NCBI GenBank assembly: GCA_030427485.1
Contig: JAUICG010000002.1
Location: 124,001-188,000, forward strand
Direction: 5' to 3'
DNA: 64,000 bases
DNA from: Gammaproteobacteria bacterium
GTDB taxonomy: Bacteria > Pseudomonadota > Gammaproteobacteria > Pseudomonadales > Halieaceae
Part shown: positions 15,434 to 24,562 of the stretch, piece by piece
Numbering within the stretch: position 1 is the first letter of the stretch
How the letters are laid out: each line of letters starts with the position of its first letter
The notes under the pieces: model-generated
Told to the model about the DNA's origin: nothing
The model's database searches: none
What the model saw: the letters and a program-made list of their open reading frames with translations, nothing else
Made by a program: the position numbers and the translations under genes

Positions 15434-16189
15434 TTGAAGACAAGATTTGTGATTGTCGGGGCGCCGCGCACCGGCAGCACGCTGCTGGTAAAAACGCTCA
15501 ACAGCCTGCACGGCGTATGCTGCCACGGTGAGCTGCTGGGAGAAGACCAGGTGCGCGGCTACGAGGACGGTGTAGATCTGTTAACTATCAGCGAAAAGCA
15601 GCGAATGAATCGCGTGCAAACCCTGCTTCAGGCGCGCAACTCCGACCCGACAGGCTTCATCGAACGGGCCCTGGATGCCGAGGGCACCGCGGTGGGATTC
15701 AAGGCGCTGTACAACGCGCTGCTCAGCCCGCGCTGGCGCGAGGTTGTGCGTTGGCTGCTAAGCCTGGACGACATCCGTTTCGTGCACCTGAGGCGTAACA
15801 ACCACGTGCGGCGCTTCGTTTCAGAGCAAATCCTGCTGCAGGGCGGCCCCAATCATTCAGCGGCGGGCGGCAGGAGTGAGTTGTCGATAAGGATCCACGT
15901 CGACATTGACCAATTTCTGCAAAGATCTTCGGAACTTGAAGCACAGGCCGCGCAGATCAGCGCGCTGCTGTCGGGACAGGACGTACTGGAGTCAAGCTAC
16001 GAAGCGCTGGCGGCGGATACCGCGGCAACCGTGCGGCAAGTCTGCCACTTCCTGGGACTGGACGACATCGCGTCAGACATCCAGCCCGCGCTACGGAAAG
16101 TGGGCGCTGCAGACCTCAGGGACACGGTAAGCAATTTTCAGGAACTGCTGGACCACCCCGCCACGCGGGATTGGGCACTGGCGAACTAA
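15434..16189 (+). CDS. Sulfotransferase family protein
   Basis: About 251 residues. The 5'-phosphosulfate loop of the PAPS site is visible at the very start as [18 protein letters not shown], and a later [20 protein letters not shown] matches the Stf0-like 3'-phosphate region. The C-terminus has [20 protein letters not shown], typical of bacterial sulfotransferases. No ATG is available; TTG at 15434 gives a compact N-terminus, and TTG at 15374 is an alternative. The gene is unrelated in detail to the three larger sulfotransferases at 22-29 kb. Confidence 0.82.
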   Translation: MKTRFVIVGAPRTGSTLLVKTLNSLHGVCCHGELLGEDQVRGYEDGVDLLTISEKQRMNRVQTLLQARNSDPTGFIERALDAEGTAVGFKALYNALLSPRWREVVRWLLSLDDIRFVHLRRNNHVRRFVSEQILLQGGPNHSAAGGRSELSIRIHVDIDQFLQRSSELEAQAAQISALLSGQDVLESSYEALAADTAATVRQVCHFLGLDDIASDIQPALRKVGAADLRDTVSNFQELLDHPATRDWALAN

Positions 16190-16203
16190 GCGAGGCATTC
16201 ACT

Positions 16204-16494
16204 GTGAACAATGAAAAACTGTCGCCGGCCGCAGTCAACAGGAAACTGCTGAAGCTGGAGCACTGGTGCCTAAGCGATAACAAGCTGCAGCGCGCATTGG
16301 TATTCAAGGATTTCATTGACGCGTTTGGTTTTATGAGCCGAGTTGCCCTGCTGGCGGAGACAATGAACCATCACCCCGAGTGGTCAAATGTCTACAACCG
16401 GGTGGAAATCTATCTCACCACGCACGATGCGCAGGGAATTACGGAACGCGACTTTGCACTGGCGGAGCGAATAAACCGTCTCGTGGAGAGTTAG
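16204..16494 (+). CDS. phhB: 4a-hydroxytetrahydrobiopterin dehydratase (pterin-4a-carbinolamine dehydratase)
   Basis: 96 residues dehydrating the pterin carbinolamine formed by aromatic amino acid hydroxylases. The signature is [20 protein letters not shown], with the active-site histidines, and the ending DFALAERIN is typical. GTG at 16204 with GCGAGG upstream is preferred; a longer frame begins inside the sulfotransferase. No phenylalanine hydroxylase gene is nearby. Confidence 0.9.
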   Translation: MNNEKLSPAAVNRKLLKLEHWCLSDNKLQRALVFKDFIDAFGFMSRVALLAETMNHHPEWSNVYNRVEIYLTTHDAQGITERDFALAERINRLVES

Positions 16495-16504
16495 GCGGGT
16501 GGAG

Positions 16505-16555
16505 ACAGGGTAAATCACATCCTTGTGAATTCACATCCCTATGAATCGTCCCTGT
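16505..16555. repeat. Tandem 16-bp repeat with internal 12-bp palindrome
   Basis: TCACATCCTTGTGAAT (16515-16530) is followed directly by TCACATCCCTATGAAT (16531-16546), 14 of 16 identical. The junction makes the perfect palindrome TGTGAATTCACA at 16524-16535. ACAGGG and CCCTGT frame the block. It lies in the 234-base gap between phhB and the response regulator, both of which end here, so it may be a transcription end structure. Confidence 0.45.
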
Positions 16556-16728
16556 AAACCTGAAGTAGTCTGCCAGACCGCTGATAGCGATGCGCCAGCC
16601 TGTTGTCATGGTCGCAGAAAAAACGGATTACACAATAGAACTGAAGACTAGACCAAAAGTTTAGATGCCAAACCGTGCGGTCAGCAGAATCCCGCCACCA
16701 GCCGTCGTGGGTACTCAGGTAGGGGAAA

Positions 16729-17382
16729 TCACTCGATAATCTGGAGCTGTTGCGAGCGCAAAATGGCCTGCGCGCGATTGCTTACGCGCAGTAGCTGATA
16801 GATGCCATGCAAGTGGGTTTTTACCGTTCCCTCCGCCATATCCAGGCGCCGCGCTATCACCTTGTTGGGCACGCCCTGTATCAGTTGCTCGAAGACTTCC
16901 TGTTGCTTGGGCGTGAAGCGCACTTTTTCCTGCGTCGACAACACTTCCGACTCAATCGCCGGGGTCGGCTGGAAGCCCATCAAACTGGCGGCCGAAGGCG
17001 GGATATAGGTACTGCCCGCCAGCACGATCCGGATAGCGCTGATGAACACCTGCATCGAGGAATTCTTGGAGACAAATCCCTGCACGCCATTCTCGAAACA
17101 CTGGGAAATGATATCGACGGAGTCGTTGCCGGAAAAAATCACCACCGGCAATGCCGGGTAGTGCTCGCGAATGTAGAGCATGCCATCGGCGCCGGAAATA
17201 TCCGTAAGACTGAGATCCAGCACCAGTAGCTGGTAGTCCTCTGCGTGCTCGAGTTTTTCCAGCAGCTCCTGGAAAGAGGTTGCCGTTTCGACGATATCGA
17301 ACACATCCAGGGAAATCAGCGAGGTGACGAGGGCGTCACGTACAATGGGGTGGTCATCTACGATGAGAACTCGGCTGGGCAT
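16729..17382 (-). CDS. NarL/FixJ-type response regulator
   Basis: 217 residues. The receiver domain begins RVLIVDDHPIVRDALVTSL, with the phospho-acceptor aspartate in LLVLDLSLTD and the lysine in GFVSKNSS. The C-terminal LuxR helix-turn-helix is FTPKQQEVFEQLIQG through RLDMAEGTVKTHLHGIYQLL. ATG 17382 starts the receiver directly; the longer frame adds 26 unmatched residues. No histidine kinase gene is adjacent, so it is an orphan in this window. Confidence 0.93.
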   Translation of the reverse strand: MPSRVLIVDDHPIVRDALVTSLISLDVFDIVETATSFQELLEKLEHAEDYQLLVLDLSLTDISGADGMLYIREHYPALPVVIFSGNDSVDIISQCFENGVQGFVSKNSSMQVFISAIRIVLAGSTYIPPSAASLMGFQPTPAIESEVLSTQEKVRFTPKQQEVFEQLIQGVPNKVIARRLDMAEGTVKTHLHGIYQLLRVSNRAQAILRSQQLQIIE

Positions 17383-17481
17383 TATCGCTTTCCTGTATGC
17401 TCGGAGCACAGGCTGGTCCGGCTGGCGAAAAAATGTGACACATTCGCCCAGGTGCGTCAATAATTGGACACCTGCAGGCGC

Positions 17482-18420
17482 CTAGGGCTCCAGCACGACC
17501 TTGATGGCTCCTGCCTTGCGGTCCGCCGCGACGGCGAAGGCTTCACTGGCCGCGTCCAGCGGCAGTCGATGGGTAATCAGGATAGCGGGCAGTTCCGGGC
17601 GCTGCGCGAGTAGCTGGGCGGCAGCGTCCACGTCGCGCAGCAGACCATGTCGATCGTACATGAACGAGGCGTAGATTCTCAGCGCCTTCATGGACACTTC
17701 AAACGCGGGAAGTGTCACGCCTTCCCAGTAGGTAGCCAGCAACAGAATAGTGGCCCCCGGCTTGCACAAACGCGCCGCCTGTTGCAGCGCCGCGGATGTC
17801 CCGGCGCACTCCACCACGAAGTCATACTCGCCAGAGGGATCGAGTCCCGCACCGATGCGCTCGGCGGCCTCCTGCTGCGCCGGGTGGCGGGCGGCGATAT
17901 CCACAGTGGTGACGTGTTGAGTCAAAAACGCCGCCGCCGCCAGTCCGACCGAGCCTGCGCCAACGATCGCAACCCGGCTGCCGGGTTTGATATCCAGCAT
18001 CCCCAGGCCGTGCGCCGCCACCGCCAGTGGCTCCACCAGGCAGGCGTCGGAGACCCTGACATTGTCAGGCAGCAGCACAATGCTCCGCGCGGGCACGATA
18101 ATCTGCTCAGCCATGCCGCCGTCGCGCCCCATGCCGTACACCATGTCTGCGCTTAATCGACACAGGCTGTAATCGCCCTGCCTGCACATGTCGCAGTGCC
18201 CACAGGGCGCAATCGGCTCCAGTGCGACGGCGCGGCCATCGCGCAAAGTGCCGGCAACTTCGTGTCCCAAGGTCGAGCGCAGTTCAAAACCCGCATTCAC
18301 CATGTGCAGGTCGGAGCCGCAGATACCCGCTGAGCGCACGTTGACGATGACACCTTCACCGCCGGGCGCGGGCACGTCCACTACATGGACCTGCTTGTCG
18401 CAGCACCGCACTGCTTTCAT
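17482..18420 (-). CDS. Zinc-dependent alcohol dehydrogenase (MDR superfamily)
   Basis: 312 residues. The catalytic zinc region is AGICGSDLHMVNA with GHEVAG. The structural zinc cysteines are in CGHCDMCRQGDYSLC. The Rossmann motif is VAIVGAGSVGLAAAAFL. It resembles threonine/sorbitol dehydrogenase-like members. Somewhat short for the family but without an obvious gap. It may oxidise an alcohol within the neighbouring lipid or steroid-type cluster; this is inference. Confidence 0.9.
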   Translation of the reverse strand: MKAVRCCDKQVHVVDVPAPGGEGVIVNVRSAGICGSDLHMVNAGFELRSTLGHEVAGTLRDGRAVALEPIAPCGHCDMCRQGDYSLCRLSADMVYGMGRDGGMAEQIIVPARSIVLLPDNVRVSDACLVEPLAVAAHGLGMLDIKPGSRVAIVGAGSVGLAAAAFLTQHVTTVDIAARHPAQQEAAERIGAGLDPSGEYDFVVECAGTSAALQQAARLCKPGATILLLATYWEGVTLPAFEVSMKALRIYASFMYDRHGLLRDVDAAAQLLAQRPELPAILITHRLPLDAASEAFAVAADRKAGAIKVVLEP

Positions 18421-18497
18421 CGATACACCTCCTGTTGATTGATCTGCACCCGCCGGACCCTGGACCGCTTGGCGGGAGTACGTCGCGGCGACTGGAC

Positions 18498-19712
18498 TCA
18501 GTGCTTAACGGCAGCGAGATAGTCGTTCAACCAGCCGGGATAATCAACTCGCTGAACGGCCGCCACGTTGCGCCGCAGGACTTCCGCCATCAATTGGTCC
18601 TGCTCCGCGTTGAGCGCGCCGAAACCGATGGACACCGCTATTGTCATCAGCGCGTGAAAGCTGAAACTGCGGTACTCCTGCCAGGTTTGCTGCAGATCAA
18701 TCGCCTCGCCATGGTGCGCGCGGCGCTGTACATAGTAGGCCACCAGGTCGCGCTCGTGCGCAGCCAGAGTCTCGGCCGGCAGTGAATCCACCAGGAAGTA
18801 CTGCACGTCGCGAATACCCTTGCCCCAGTGCGCCGCCTGCCAGTCCAGCATACCCATTTCATCTCCCGATACGAAAAAATTGCCGAGATGACTATCGCCG
18901 TGCAGCAGCGAAAGCGGACCGGAAAACCAGTACCGCAGCAACGCGTCCCAATTCGCCATGGAGCGCTCGTAGGCCTGCGCCACAGACGGCGGAATCACGC
19001 CGGGCAACTTTTTCATCGTCGGCCTGAGCGCCAGCCTGTTCAACATGCGTGCCGCCAGCCCCATACGCGGCGACAGGAACAGGTGGTAACGCAGAGGCAG
19101 GAGCTGCTCGCGCTCGGCCGCGCCCAGGCCGTAGTGGCAGGCGTGCAGTCGCGCGAAAGCGTCCAGGCAGCGGTAGGCCAGTTCCAGCGGGGCTCCGGCC
19201 ATCATGTCGGGGTTGGTGAACAACTGCACGGTCGGGTCCTCGCGCAGGTTCTCCTGCACCAGGTAAAAACGCGTTCCCTGGCAGCGGGTCGCGTAGGTGA
19301 CCGGAGTGCGCAGCGGCTGGGTGTGCGCGACGTGTCGAAAAAAATGCGATTCCAGCTGCCAGGCGTTGATGATGGTAAAAAACCAACGGGTCAGCAGGGA
19401 TTCCATCGGCAGCTTGACGAACAGGCTGCGCGGCAGCGTCGGCTCTCCCTGCTGCTCGATAGTCAGCACGAGGTTCTCGCAGTTGCTGCTGACGGAGGGT
19501 ATCGGCTGGCGCTCGACCCGGCTGATGCGCACAGGCCGGACTCCGGGGTACAGCGCGCCGCTATTGACCAGTTCGGACAGGACCTCGGGCGTCGCTACGT
19601 CTTGCGCCCGGTACGGCATACTCGCACCGGTGGCATCGCCGAGGGCATCGCGCAATAGCCTGAGCCCGCCAGCGGCGACAATACCGGCCATTCTCACTCG
19701 CTCTGCACGCAT
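18498..19712 (-). CDS. Aminoglycoside phosphotransferase-like kinase (EcKinase/DUF1679 type)
   Basis: 404 residues of the protein-kinase-like APH fold. The catalytic loop is LSLLHGDSHLGNFFVSGDE and the metal-binding segment MGMLDWQAAHWGKGIRDVQYFL. Relatives act on small hydroxylated molecules such as ecdysteroids, choline or acyl-CoA dehydrogenase-linked substrates. It is divergent from the CrtI-like oxidoreductase, and the TetR-type inverted repeat lies between them, so both may be co-regulated. Confidence 0.85.
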   Translation of the reverse strand: MRAERVRMAGIVAAGGLRLLRDALGDATGASMPYRAQDVATPEVLSELVNSGALYPGVRPVRISRVERQPIPSVSSNCENLVLTIEQQGEPTLPRSLFVKLPMESLLTRWFFTIINAWQLESHFFRHVAHTQPLRTPVTYATRCQGTRFYLVQENLREDPTVQLFTNPDMMAGAPLELAYRCLDAFARLHACHYGLGAAEREQLLPLRYHLFLSPRMGLAARMLNRLALRPTMKKLPGVIPPSVAQAYERSMANWDALLRYWFSGPLSLLHGDSHLGNFFVSGDEMGMLDWQAAHWGKGIRDVQYFLVDSLPAETLAAHERDLVAYYVQRRAHHGEAIDLQQTWQEYRSFSFHALMTIAVSIGFGALNAEQDQLMAEVLRRNVAAVQRVDYPGWLNDYLAAVKH

Positions 19713-19764
19713 ACCAACTCCCTGTGAACCGGTTGATCAAGCGCACTCGCGGCGCTTGCCCGTA

Positions 19765-19790
19765 TCGGACATTTTTTATAATATGTCCGA
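19765..19790. promoter_or_regulatory. TetR-type operator A over a -10 box
   Basis: TCGGACAT (19765-19772) and ATGTCCGA (19783-19790) form a perfect 8-bp inverted repeat with 10 bases between. The sequence TATAAT (19777-19782) lies inside, with TTGCCC 15 bases upstream. A repressor here would block the + strand gene at 19836 and probably the divergent kinase. A related sequence is found at 22038-22068. Confidence 0.6.
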
Positions 19791-19798
19791 CACTGCCG

Positions 19799-19812
19799 GG
19801 TGACAAGTCACC
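19799..19812. repeat. Short inverted repeat in the leader of the CrtI-like gene
   Basis: GGTGAC-AA-GTCACC directly downstream of operator A and 24 bases before the start codon at 19836. It could be a second protein-binding half pair or a small leader hairpin. Confidence 0.4.
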
Positions 19813-19835
19813 GATTCAAATGAGGAGCGCGCGGT

Positions 19836-21464
19836 ATGGCCAAGCACACTGGTGAATTCGACTGCATCGTCGTGGGCGCAGGCCACAACGGCCTGGCCAC
19901 CGCACTGGTGCTGGCCCGCAACGGGCGACGCGTCCTGGTATTGGAGAAAAACCACTACGTCGGCGGTATGGGCGGCACCCGGGAAATACTGAAAGGCTGC
20001 CGCAACGAGGTGGGCGCGAGTTGCCTGTTTCCCCTCTCCGCCGAAATAAAACGCTATTTCGACTTCGAGTCCCATGGCGTGGAAATGATCCCGCTACCGG
20101 TGATGGCGGTGAACCTGGTCGGCGCCGATGGCCGTCCATTCGTGATCTTCAAGAATCCGCTGCGCCTGTCGTTCAACCTGCTGCGGACATTCGGCATCAG
20201 CGGCATGCTGGGCTTTATCCGACTGATGAAATTCTGCGAGTACCCGGCGCGCGTCCTCGATCGCTTCACAGCCCGCAAAGCGCCGCGCAAACTCGAGGAC
20301 CTGATCGCCGAGGCAGCGACACCCGAACAGCGCGCGCACCTGGAACTGGCCTTCAACGGTTCGGCCATGGACATACTCGACAGGTTTTTCCCCGATGCGG
20401 TCAAGCACAGGGAACTGCGCGCAAGCATGGCGTTCGCTGCCGTACAGGCCACGTACAAGGGACCCTATTCTCCCGGATCGGGGCTCTGCCTGATCTACAC
20501 GATGGCGCAGGAGGGTTCCGAGGGACTCATGCAGCGCGTCAAGGGCGGCCTCGGCCGCCTCTCGGAATGCCTCGCCGAACAGATCGAAGCACTCGGCGGA
20601 GAGGTGCGACTGAAGCAAAACGTGAGCAGGATACTGGTTGAGAACAACCGGGCGGTGGGCGTCGAACTGAAAAATGGCGAGAAAATCCATGCCGATACAG
20701 TAATCTCCAATCTCGACAAGCAGGCGACGTTCAACCGTCTGCTCAAGGGGCATACCCTCGCCACGGCAGATCAGGAGAAAGTAGACGCCTTTACGCACCG
20801 GGGCGCTTTCGTGCACATGTTGTTCAAACTGAAGGGCCTGCCAGGCTACTCACCCCATCTGGCAAAACTCAACAGGATTCCCGGCGCCAGATTCGGCGGG
20901 GCAATGGTACTGGATCCGCGGGAACTGCAGCAAAGCTATGAGACCTGCCTGCGCGGCGAGTTGCCGGAGCGGATTCCGCTGGCCTTCCAGATACCAACGG
21001 TTGCCGACAGCAGCCTGGCGCCGCCGGGCTACCACATCGCCTCCGCCTATGGTTTCTATTTTCCCTGCGAGGCGGAAAAAGCCAGGCGGGGTAAACTGCG
21101 CGACCAGATGGCGGAAAAAATTATCGATCACATCTGCGTACACATGCCCGACTTCAGGAGCCTGATTGTCGACCAGGCGATTTTCTCCTCCGACCATTTT
21201 GCCAGCATGCAGGGTGTGACCAACGGCGACTGGACCCACGGGCTGCTGCACCCGGACCAGATGATCGGCGAACGCTGCCTGATCGACGGAACAGGGCATA
21301 CCACCCCGGTAAGCAATCTGTTCATGTGCGGCGCATCCTGCCACCCCGGCCCGGGAGTGACCTTCCTGCCGGGCTATAACTGTGCGCATGAAATCATCGC
21401 GGCCGGTGCCGCCCGGGACGCGGCTACTTCAGCAGCACCGGAATCAACAGCGCGTGCAGCGTAG
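19836..21464 (+). CDS. Phytoene-desaturase-like FAD oxidoreductase
   Basis: 542 residues of the CrtI/PYNRD2 type. The dinucleotide fold is CIVVGAGHNGLATALVLARNG followed by VLVLEKNHYVGGMGG. The C-terminal flavin motif is LFMCGASCHPGPGVTFLPGYN. Relatives act as desaturases or isomerases on polyprenoid or other hydrophobic substrates. There are no other carotenoid genes here, so a carotenoid role is not supported. Its 3' end overlaps the tail of the convergent TetR gene by 41 bases. Confidence 0.88.
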   Translation: MAKHTGEFDCIVVGAGHNGLATALVLARNGRRVLVLEKNHYVGGMGGTREILKGCRNEVGASCLFPLSAEIKRYFDFESHGVEMIPLPVMAVNLVGADGRPFVIFKNPLRLSFNLLRTFGISGMLGFIRLMKFCEYPARVLDRFTARKAPRKLEDLIAEAATPEQRAHLELAFNGSAMDILDRFFPDAVKHRELRASMAFAAVQATYKGPYSPGSGLCLIYTMAQEGSEGLMQRVKGGLGRLSECLAEQIEALGGEVRLKQNVSRILVENNRAVGVELKNGEKIHADTVISNLDKQATFNRLLKGHTLATADQEKVDAFTHRGAFVHMLFKLKGLPGYSPHLAKLNRIPGARFGGAMVLDPRELQQSYETCLRGELPERIPLAFQIPTVADSSLAPPGYHIASAYGFYFPCEAEKARRGKLRDQMAEKIIDHICVHMPDFRSLIVDQAIFSSDHFASMQGVTNGDWTHGLLHPDQMIGERCLIDGTGHTTPVSNLFMCGASCHPGPGVTFLPGYNCAHEIIAAGAARDAATSAAPESTARAA

Positions 21465-22002
21465 TGCGCAACTGCGCATCGCTGCTCACCCAATTGCTGG
21501 GCAGGGTGAGGAATGACAGCAAAATACGGTACACCCACTCCACGAGAACTTCCGGGCGCACCGCATCCTGCAGCAAGTCGGCATCCCGGGCGGGACTGAT
21601 CACATGGTCCATGAGCTCCTCGCCGAACCGGACGATGACGTCCGAATGCCAGATCGCGCGGCGCGCGCGGCTATCGTCCTCTGATACGAAGACCGCGCGC
21701 AGCAAAGGTCGCCGCGGGATCTCCTTGATCGCCGCTATCATGCCTTCGACTACCTGGTCAGCGGGCCGCGGATAACGCGCCAGTCGTTTGCGCAGCCGGA
21801 CATTCAACTGCTCCATTTCACTCTTTATGGTAGCCACCAGGAGGTCGTCGCGGCCCGGAAAATAGCGATAGACCGTGGAGCGCGCGACACCGGCACACTC
21901 GGCCACGTCCTTCATACCGGTGGCCGATATCCCCCTGGAAAGGTAGCAGCGGCGGGCGGCATCGACAATCAGCGCGACGGGATCTGGCCGGGGTTCAGTC
22001 AT
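21424..22002 (-). CDS. TetR-family transcriptional regulator
   Basis: 192 residues. The N-terminal helix-turn-helix is AARRCYLSRGISATGMKDVA then GVARSTVYRYFPGRDDLLVA. The C-terminal ligand part is unassigned. ATG 22002 is taken because the longer frame has no family sequence. Its upstream region carries a sequence like operator A, so it probably represses itself, the divergent sulfotransferase operon and the genes around 19.8 kb. The ligand is likely hydrophobic, judged from the neighbours only. Confidence 0.9.
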   Translation of the reverse strand: MTEPRPDPVALIVDAARRCYLSRGISATGMKDVAECAGVARSTVYRYFPGRDDLLVATIKSEMEQLNVRLRKRLARYPRPADQVVEGMIAAIKEIPRRPLLRAVFVSEDDSRARRAIWHSDVIVRFGEELMDHVISPARDADLLQDAVRPEVLVEWVYRILLSFLTLPSNWVSSDAQLRTTLHALLIPVLLK

Positions 22003-22037
22003 TTGACCTGACAAGCCTTGAGTACTCGGCAAAAGAA

Positions 22038-22068
22038 TGCGACATTTTCGACTAATTGACCGACACCG
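22038..22068. promoter_or_regulatory. TetR-type operator B, related to operator A
   Basis: This 31-base stretch matches 19765-19795 at 21 of 31 positions without gaps. Both share GACATTTT on the left and CCGACAC on the right. It lies between the TetR start (22002) and the sulfotransferase start (22112), the place expected for a shared divergent operator. Confidence 0.5.
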
Positions 22069-22111
22069 TAAAGCGCCCGCGCAAGGCCGACAGTAGAAGG
22101 ACCGTACCATT

Positions 22112-23449
22112 GTGAGTAGTACCACACTGAACGCAAGGGATTACCACCGCAAACCTATCCGCGTGCTGAATGCAGTACTGCGCGGCGCCCGCACGTTCGG
22201 CCTGGCGCGAATCCCGCTCGATCGCGACGGGCTGATTGCCGCCGCGCGCAAGGATACCGGCCTGCGTGATTTTGGCGATGAGGAATTCCTGGACCCCATG
22301 CAGCGACTGATCGATTCGCTGGAGAACGAAGCCGACCTGAACCCGCTCGGCCGCTATATGAATCGCACCAACATACTGAGACTGTTGAAACATCGCCTGT
22401 ACGCGCATGAGTTGCTCACGCGCCACCCCGAGATACTCGCGCGCCGTATCGCCGATCCCGTGGTGATCGTCGGCCTGGGCCGCTCCGGCACGACCCGCCT
22501 GCACCGCTTGCTGGCCAGTGACCCGAATTTCCTGCATCTCGAGTCCTGGGAATCAGTGTTCCCGGTGCCCTACCCCGAGTGCTTTACCGCCCGCGCCCAG
22601 GGTCGCACCGACCCGCGCATCAAGGCACTGGAGCAGGGGCTGAAAGCGGTACTGTATATGAGCCCGCAGGTCGCCGCGGTACACCCGCTGGGAACGTTCG
22701 AGGTGGAGGAGGAAATCGGCCTGCTGCAACACGGGTTTTCCAGCCAGATTTTCGAGATCCAGGCCAGGCTTCCCTCGTTCGCCAAGTGGCTGATGACACA
22801 CGAGCAGCACGCGGCCTACGAGTACATGGTGGTGTTGATGAAAATCATCTCCTGGTTTCGCGACGACCCCGAGGACAAACCGTGGGTTCTGAAGACGCCT
22901 CAACACATGCAGGACCTGGACGCCCTCTTGCATGTGTTCCCGAACGCCAGGCTGGTCTGCTCGCATCGCGACCCGATCAAGTGTGTGGGCTCGGTCTGTT
23001 CCACCGCATGGAATGCGATGGTGCGCGACAGCGACAGCATCACCCCTCAATGGCTGGGTCCCGAATGGCTCAGCAAGACCGAGCGCATGCTGCACAAGAC
23101 CCTGCGGGTGCGCGCAGAGATGGTGGCGCCCGAAAACCAGTATGACATCCAGTACGCGGACATCACCGCCGACTGGCAGTCAGCGATGGAAGGCGTCTAC
23201 GGATTTCTCGGGACACCGTTCAGTGCACAGGCGCGCAGCGGCATGCAGGCGTGGCTGGAGCGCAACCGGCAGCACAAGCACGGCGCGCACAAGTACAGTC
23301 TCACCGATTTCGGGCTGCAGGAGCGCGAGGTCGATGAACGGCTGATGTTCTACCGCCAGCACTTCAGTATTCCCTATGAAAAAACCAACCCGCACCTGGC
23401 GACAGCCAATAACCACAATCCCGATACCAACAACACGGAGACAGCATGA
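22112..23449 (+). CDS. Sulfotransferase family protein (large, Sulfotransfer_3 type), paralogue 1
   Basis: 445 residues. PAPS-binding motif VVIVGLGRSGTTRLHRLL at about residue 117; later VLKTPQHMQDLDALLHVFPNARLVCSHRDPIKC provides the 3'-phosphate site. Starts with GTG after AAGGA. It heads an operon: its stop overlaps the DUF1214 start (ATGA), then a second sulfotransferase follows. Such enzymes transfer sulfate to hydroxyls of sterols, lipids or glycans; here the substrate is unknown. Confidence 0.88.
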   Translation: MSSTTLNARDYHRKPIRVLNAVLRGARTFGLARIPLDRDGLIAAARKDTGLRDFGDEEFLDPMQRLIDSLENEADLNPLGRYMNRTNILRLLKHRLYAHELLTRHPEILARRIADPVVIVGLGRSGTTRLHRLLASDPNFLHLESWESVFPVPYPECFTARAQGRTDPRIKALEQGLKAVLYMSPQVAAVHPLGTFEVEEEIGLLQHGFSSQIFEIQARLPSFAKWLMTHEQHAAYEYMVVLMKIISWFRDDPEDKPWVLKTPQHMQDLDALLHVFPNARLVCSHRDPIKCVGSVCSTAWNAMVRDSDSITPQWLGPEWLSKTERMLHKTLRVRAEMVAPENQYDIQYADITADWQSAMEGVYGFLGTPFSAQARSGMQAWLERNRQHKHGAHKYSLTDFGLQEREVDERLMFYRQHFSIPYEKTNPHLATANNHNPDTNNTETA

Positions 23450-24561
23450 GCATCCAAACAGAAAGTCGCGCGGCGCTGGCCGAACTCATCTCCCTGCTGC
23501 AGGAGATCGACGCACGCTGGTCAGGTCCCGAGTGGAACCTCCATTCGCCGGAGGATATCGTCGCTTCTCACCGCTCCCTGATGCATACCCTCGAGACCGC
23601 GCTGGTAGGCTATTTCGAGCAGGATGCCAGCCGGCCGGACTTCCGGCGTATTGTCACCCCGAGCCGCAAGCTGACCGGTGACAACTCGGACGCCATTTAC
23701 TTCGATGCACCGGTCAGCGGCGAGCACGCTTACGTGATCCACGGCAGCATGCACGGCGCCGCGTATTTTTCACTGACCATTGAAGAGGGCGCGGAAGATG
23801 GCCTGATGGCGAGCAACACCGCCGGTGTGATCAATGACCAGCAACTGGAAATTGACAGCAATGGGCATTTCACGCTCTATCTTGGCGGCGAGGCGCGTGC
23901 AGCAAACTGGCTGCCGCTGACACCGGGCGCCTCGCGCGTGACCACGCGCCACTACTTTGAGCACACTGTCTGCGCCGCCAAAGACCCCGACCTGGAGCCG
24001 CGCATCCGTATCGAATGTCTCACCGCAAAAGGCGTGCCCGAGCCTCCCAACGATGCCAGTGTCGCCGCCGGGATCCGTCGGGTGGGCAACGCGGTGCGCA
24101 GTCGCACGCTCGGCATGCCGCCCATGGCCAACGGCCCTCTGCCCCCCTTCGTGGGGCTGACACCGAACGAATTCCCGGTACCGGTACCCCCCGGCGACTT
24201 CGGACTCGCGGCCTTCGATGCCCATTATTCGATGGCGCCGTTTTTCATAGCGCCGGATGAAGCACTGGTCATCACCGGCCGCTGGCCGCAGTGTCGTTTC
24301 GGCAACGTCTGCCTGTGGAACCGTTTCCAGCAAACCCTGGACTACCGCAGCCGCAGCGTCTCGCTGAACCGTGCGCAGACCGTATTGGAGGCCGATGGCA
24401 GCTTCCGGATGATCCTGTCGCACACCGACCCCGGCCAGCCCAACTGGCTGGACACCGAGGGCAATCCTTTCGGCCTGGTATTCTGGCGCTTCTTCCTGGT
24501 GACCGGCGATGTCGAGGCGCCGCAGGCCAGGGTGGTAAAACTGGCTGACCTGGCAAACTGA
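23446..24561 (+). CDS. DUF1214 domain protein, paralogue 1
   Basis: 371 residues without a signal peptide. The C-terminal DUF1214 part shows FAPD-like YSMAPFFIAPDEALVITGRWP, FGNVCLWNRFQQTLDYRSR and LSHTDPGQPNWLDTEGNPFG. It is the middle gene of a sulfotransferase-DUF1214-sulfotransferase operon, with 4-base and 1-base spacings. A paralogue lies next to another sulfotransferase at 29.5-30.6 kb, so the pairing is conserved within the window. The biochemical role of the family is unknown. Confidence 0.82.
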   Translation: MSIQTESRAALAELISLLQEIDARWSGPEWNLHSPEDIVASHRSLMHTLETALVGYFEQDASRPDFRRIVTPSRKLTGDNSDAIYFDAPVSGEHAYVIHGSMHGAAYFSLTIEEGAEDGLMASNTAGVINDQQLEIDSNGHFTLYLGGEARAANWLPLTPGASRVTTRHYFEHTVCAAKDPDLEPRIRIECLTAKGVPEPPNDASVAAGIRRVGNAVRSRTLGMPPMANGPLPPFVGLTPNEFPVPVPPGDFGLAAFDAHYSMAPFFIAPDEALVITGRWPQCRFGNVCLWNRFQQTLDYRSRSVSLNRAQTVLEADGSFRMILSHTDPGQPNWLDTEGNPFGLVFWRFFLVTGDVEAPQARVVKLADLAN

Positions 24562-24562
24562 A

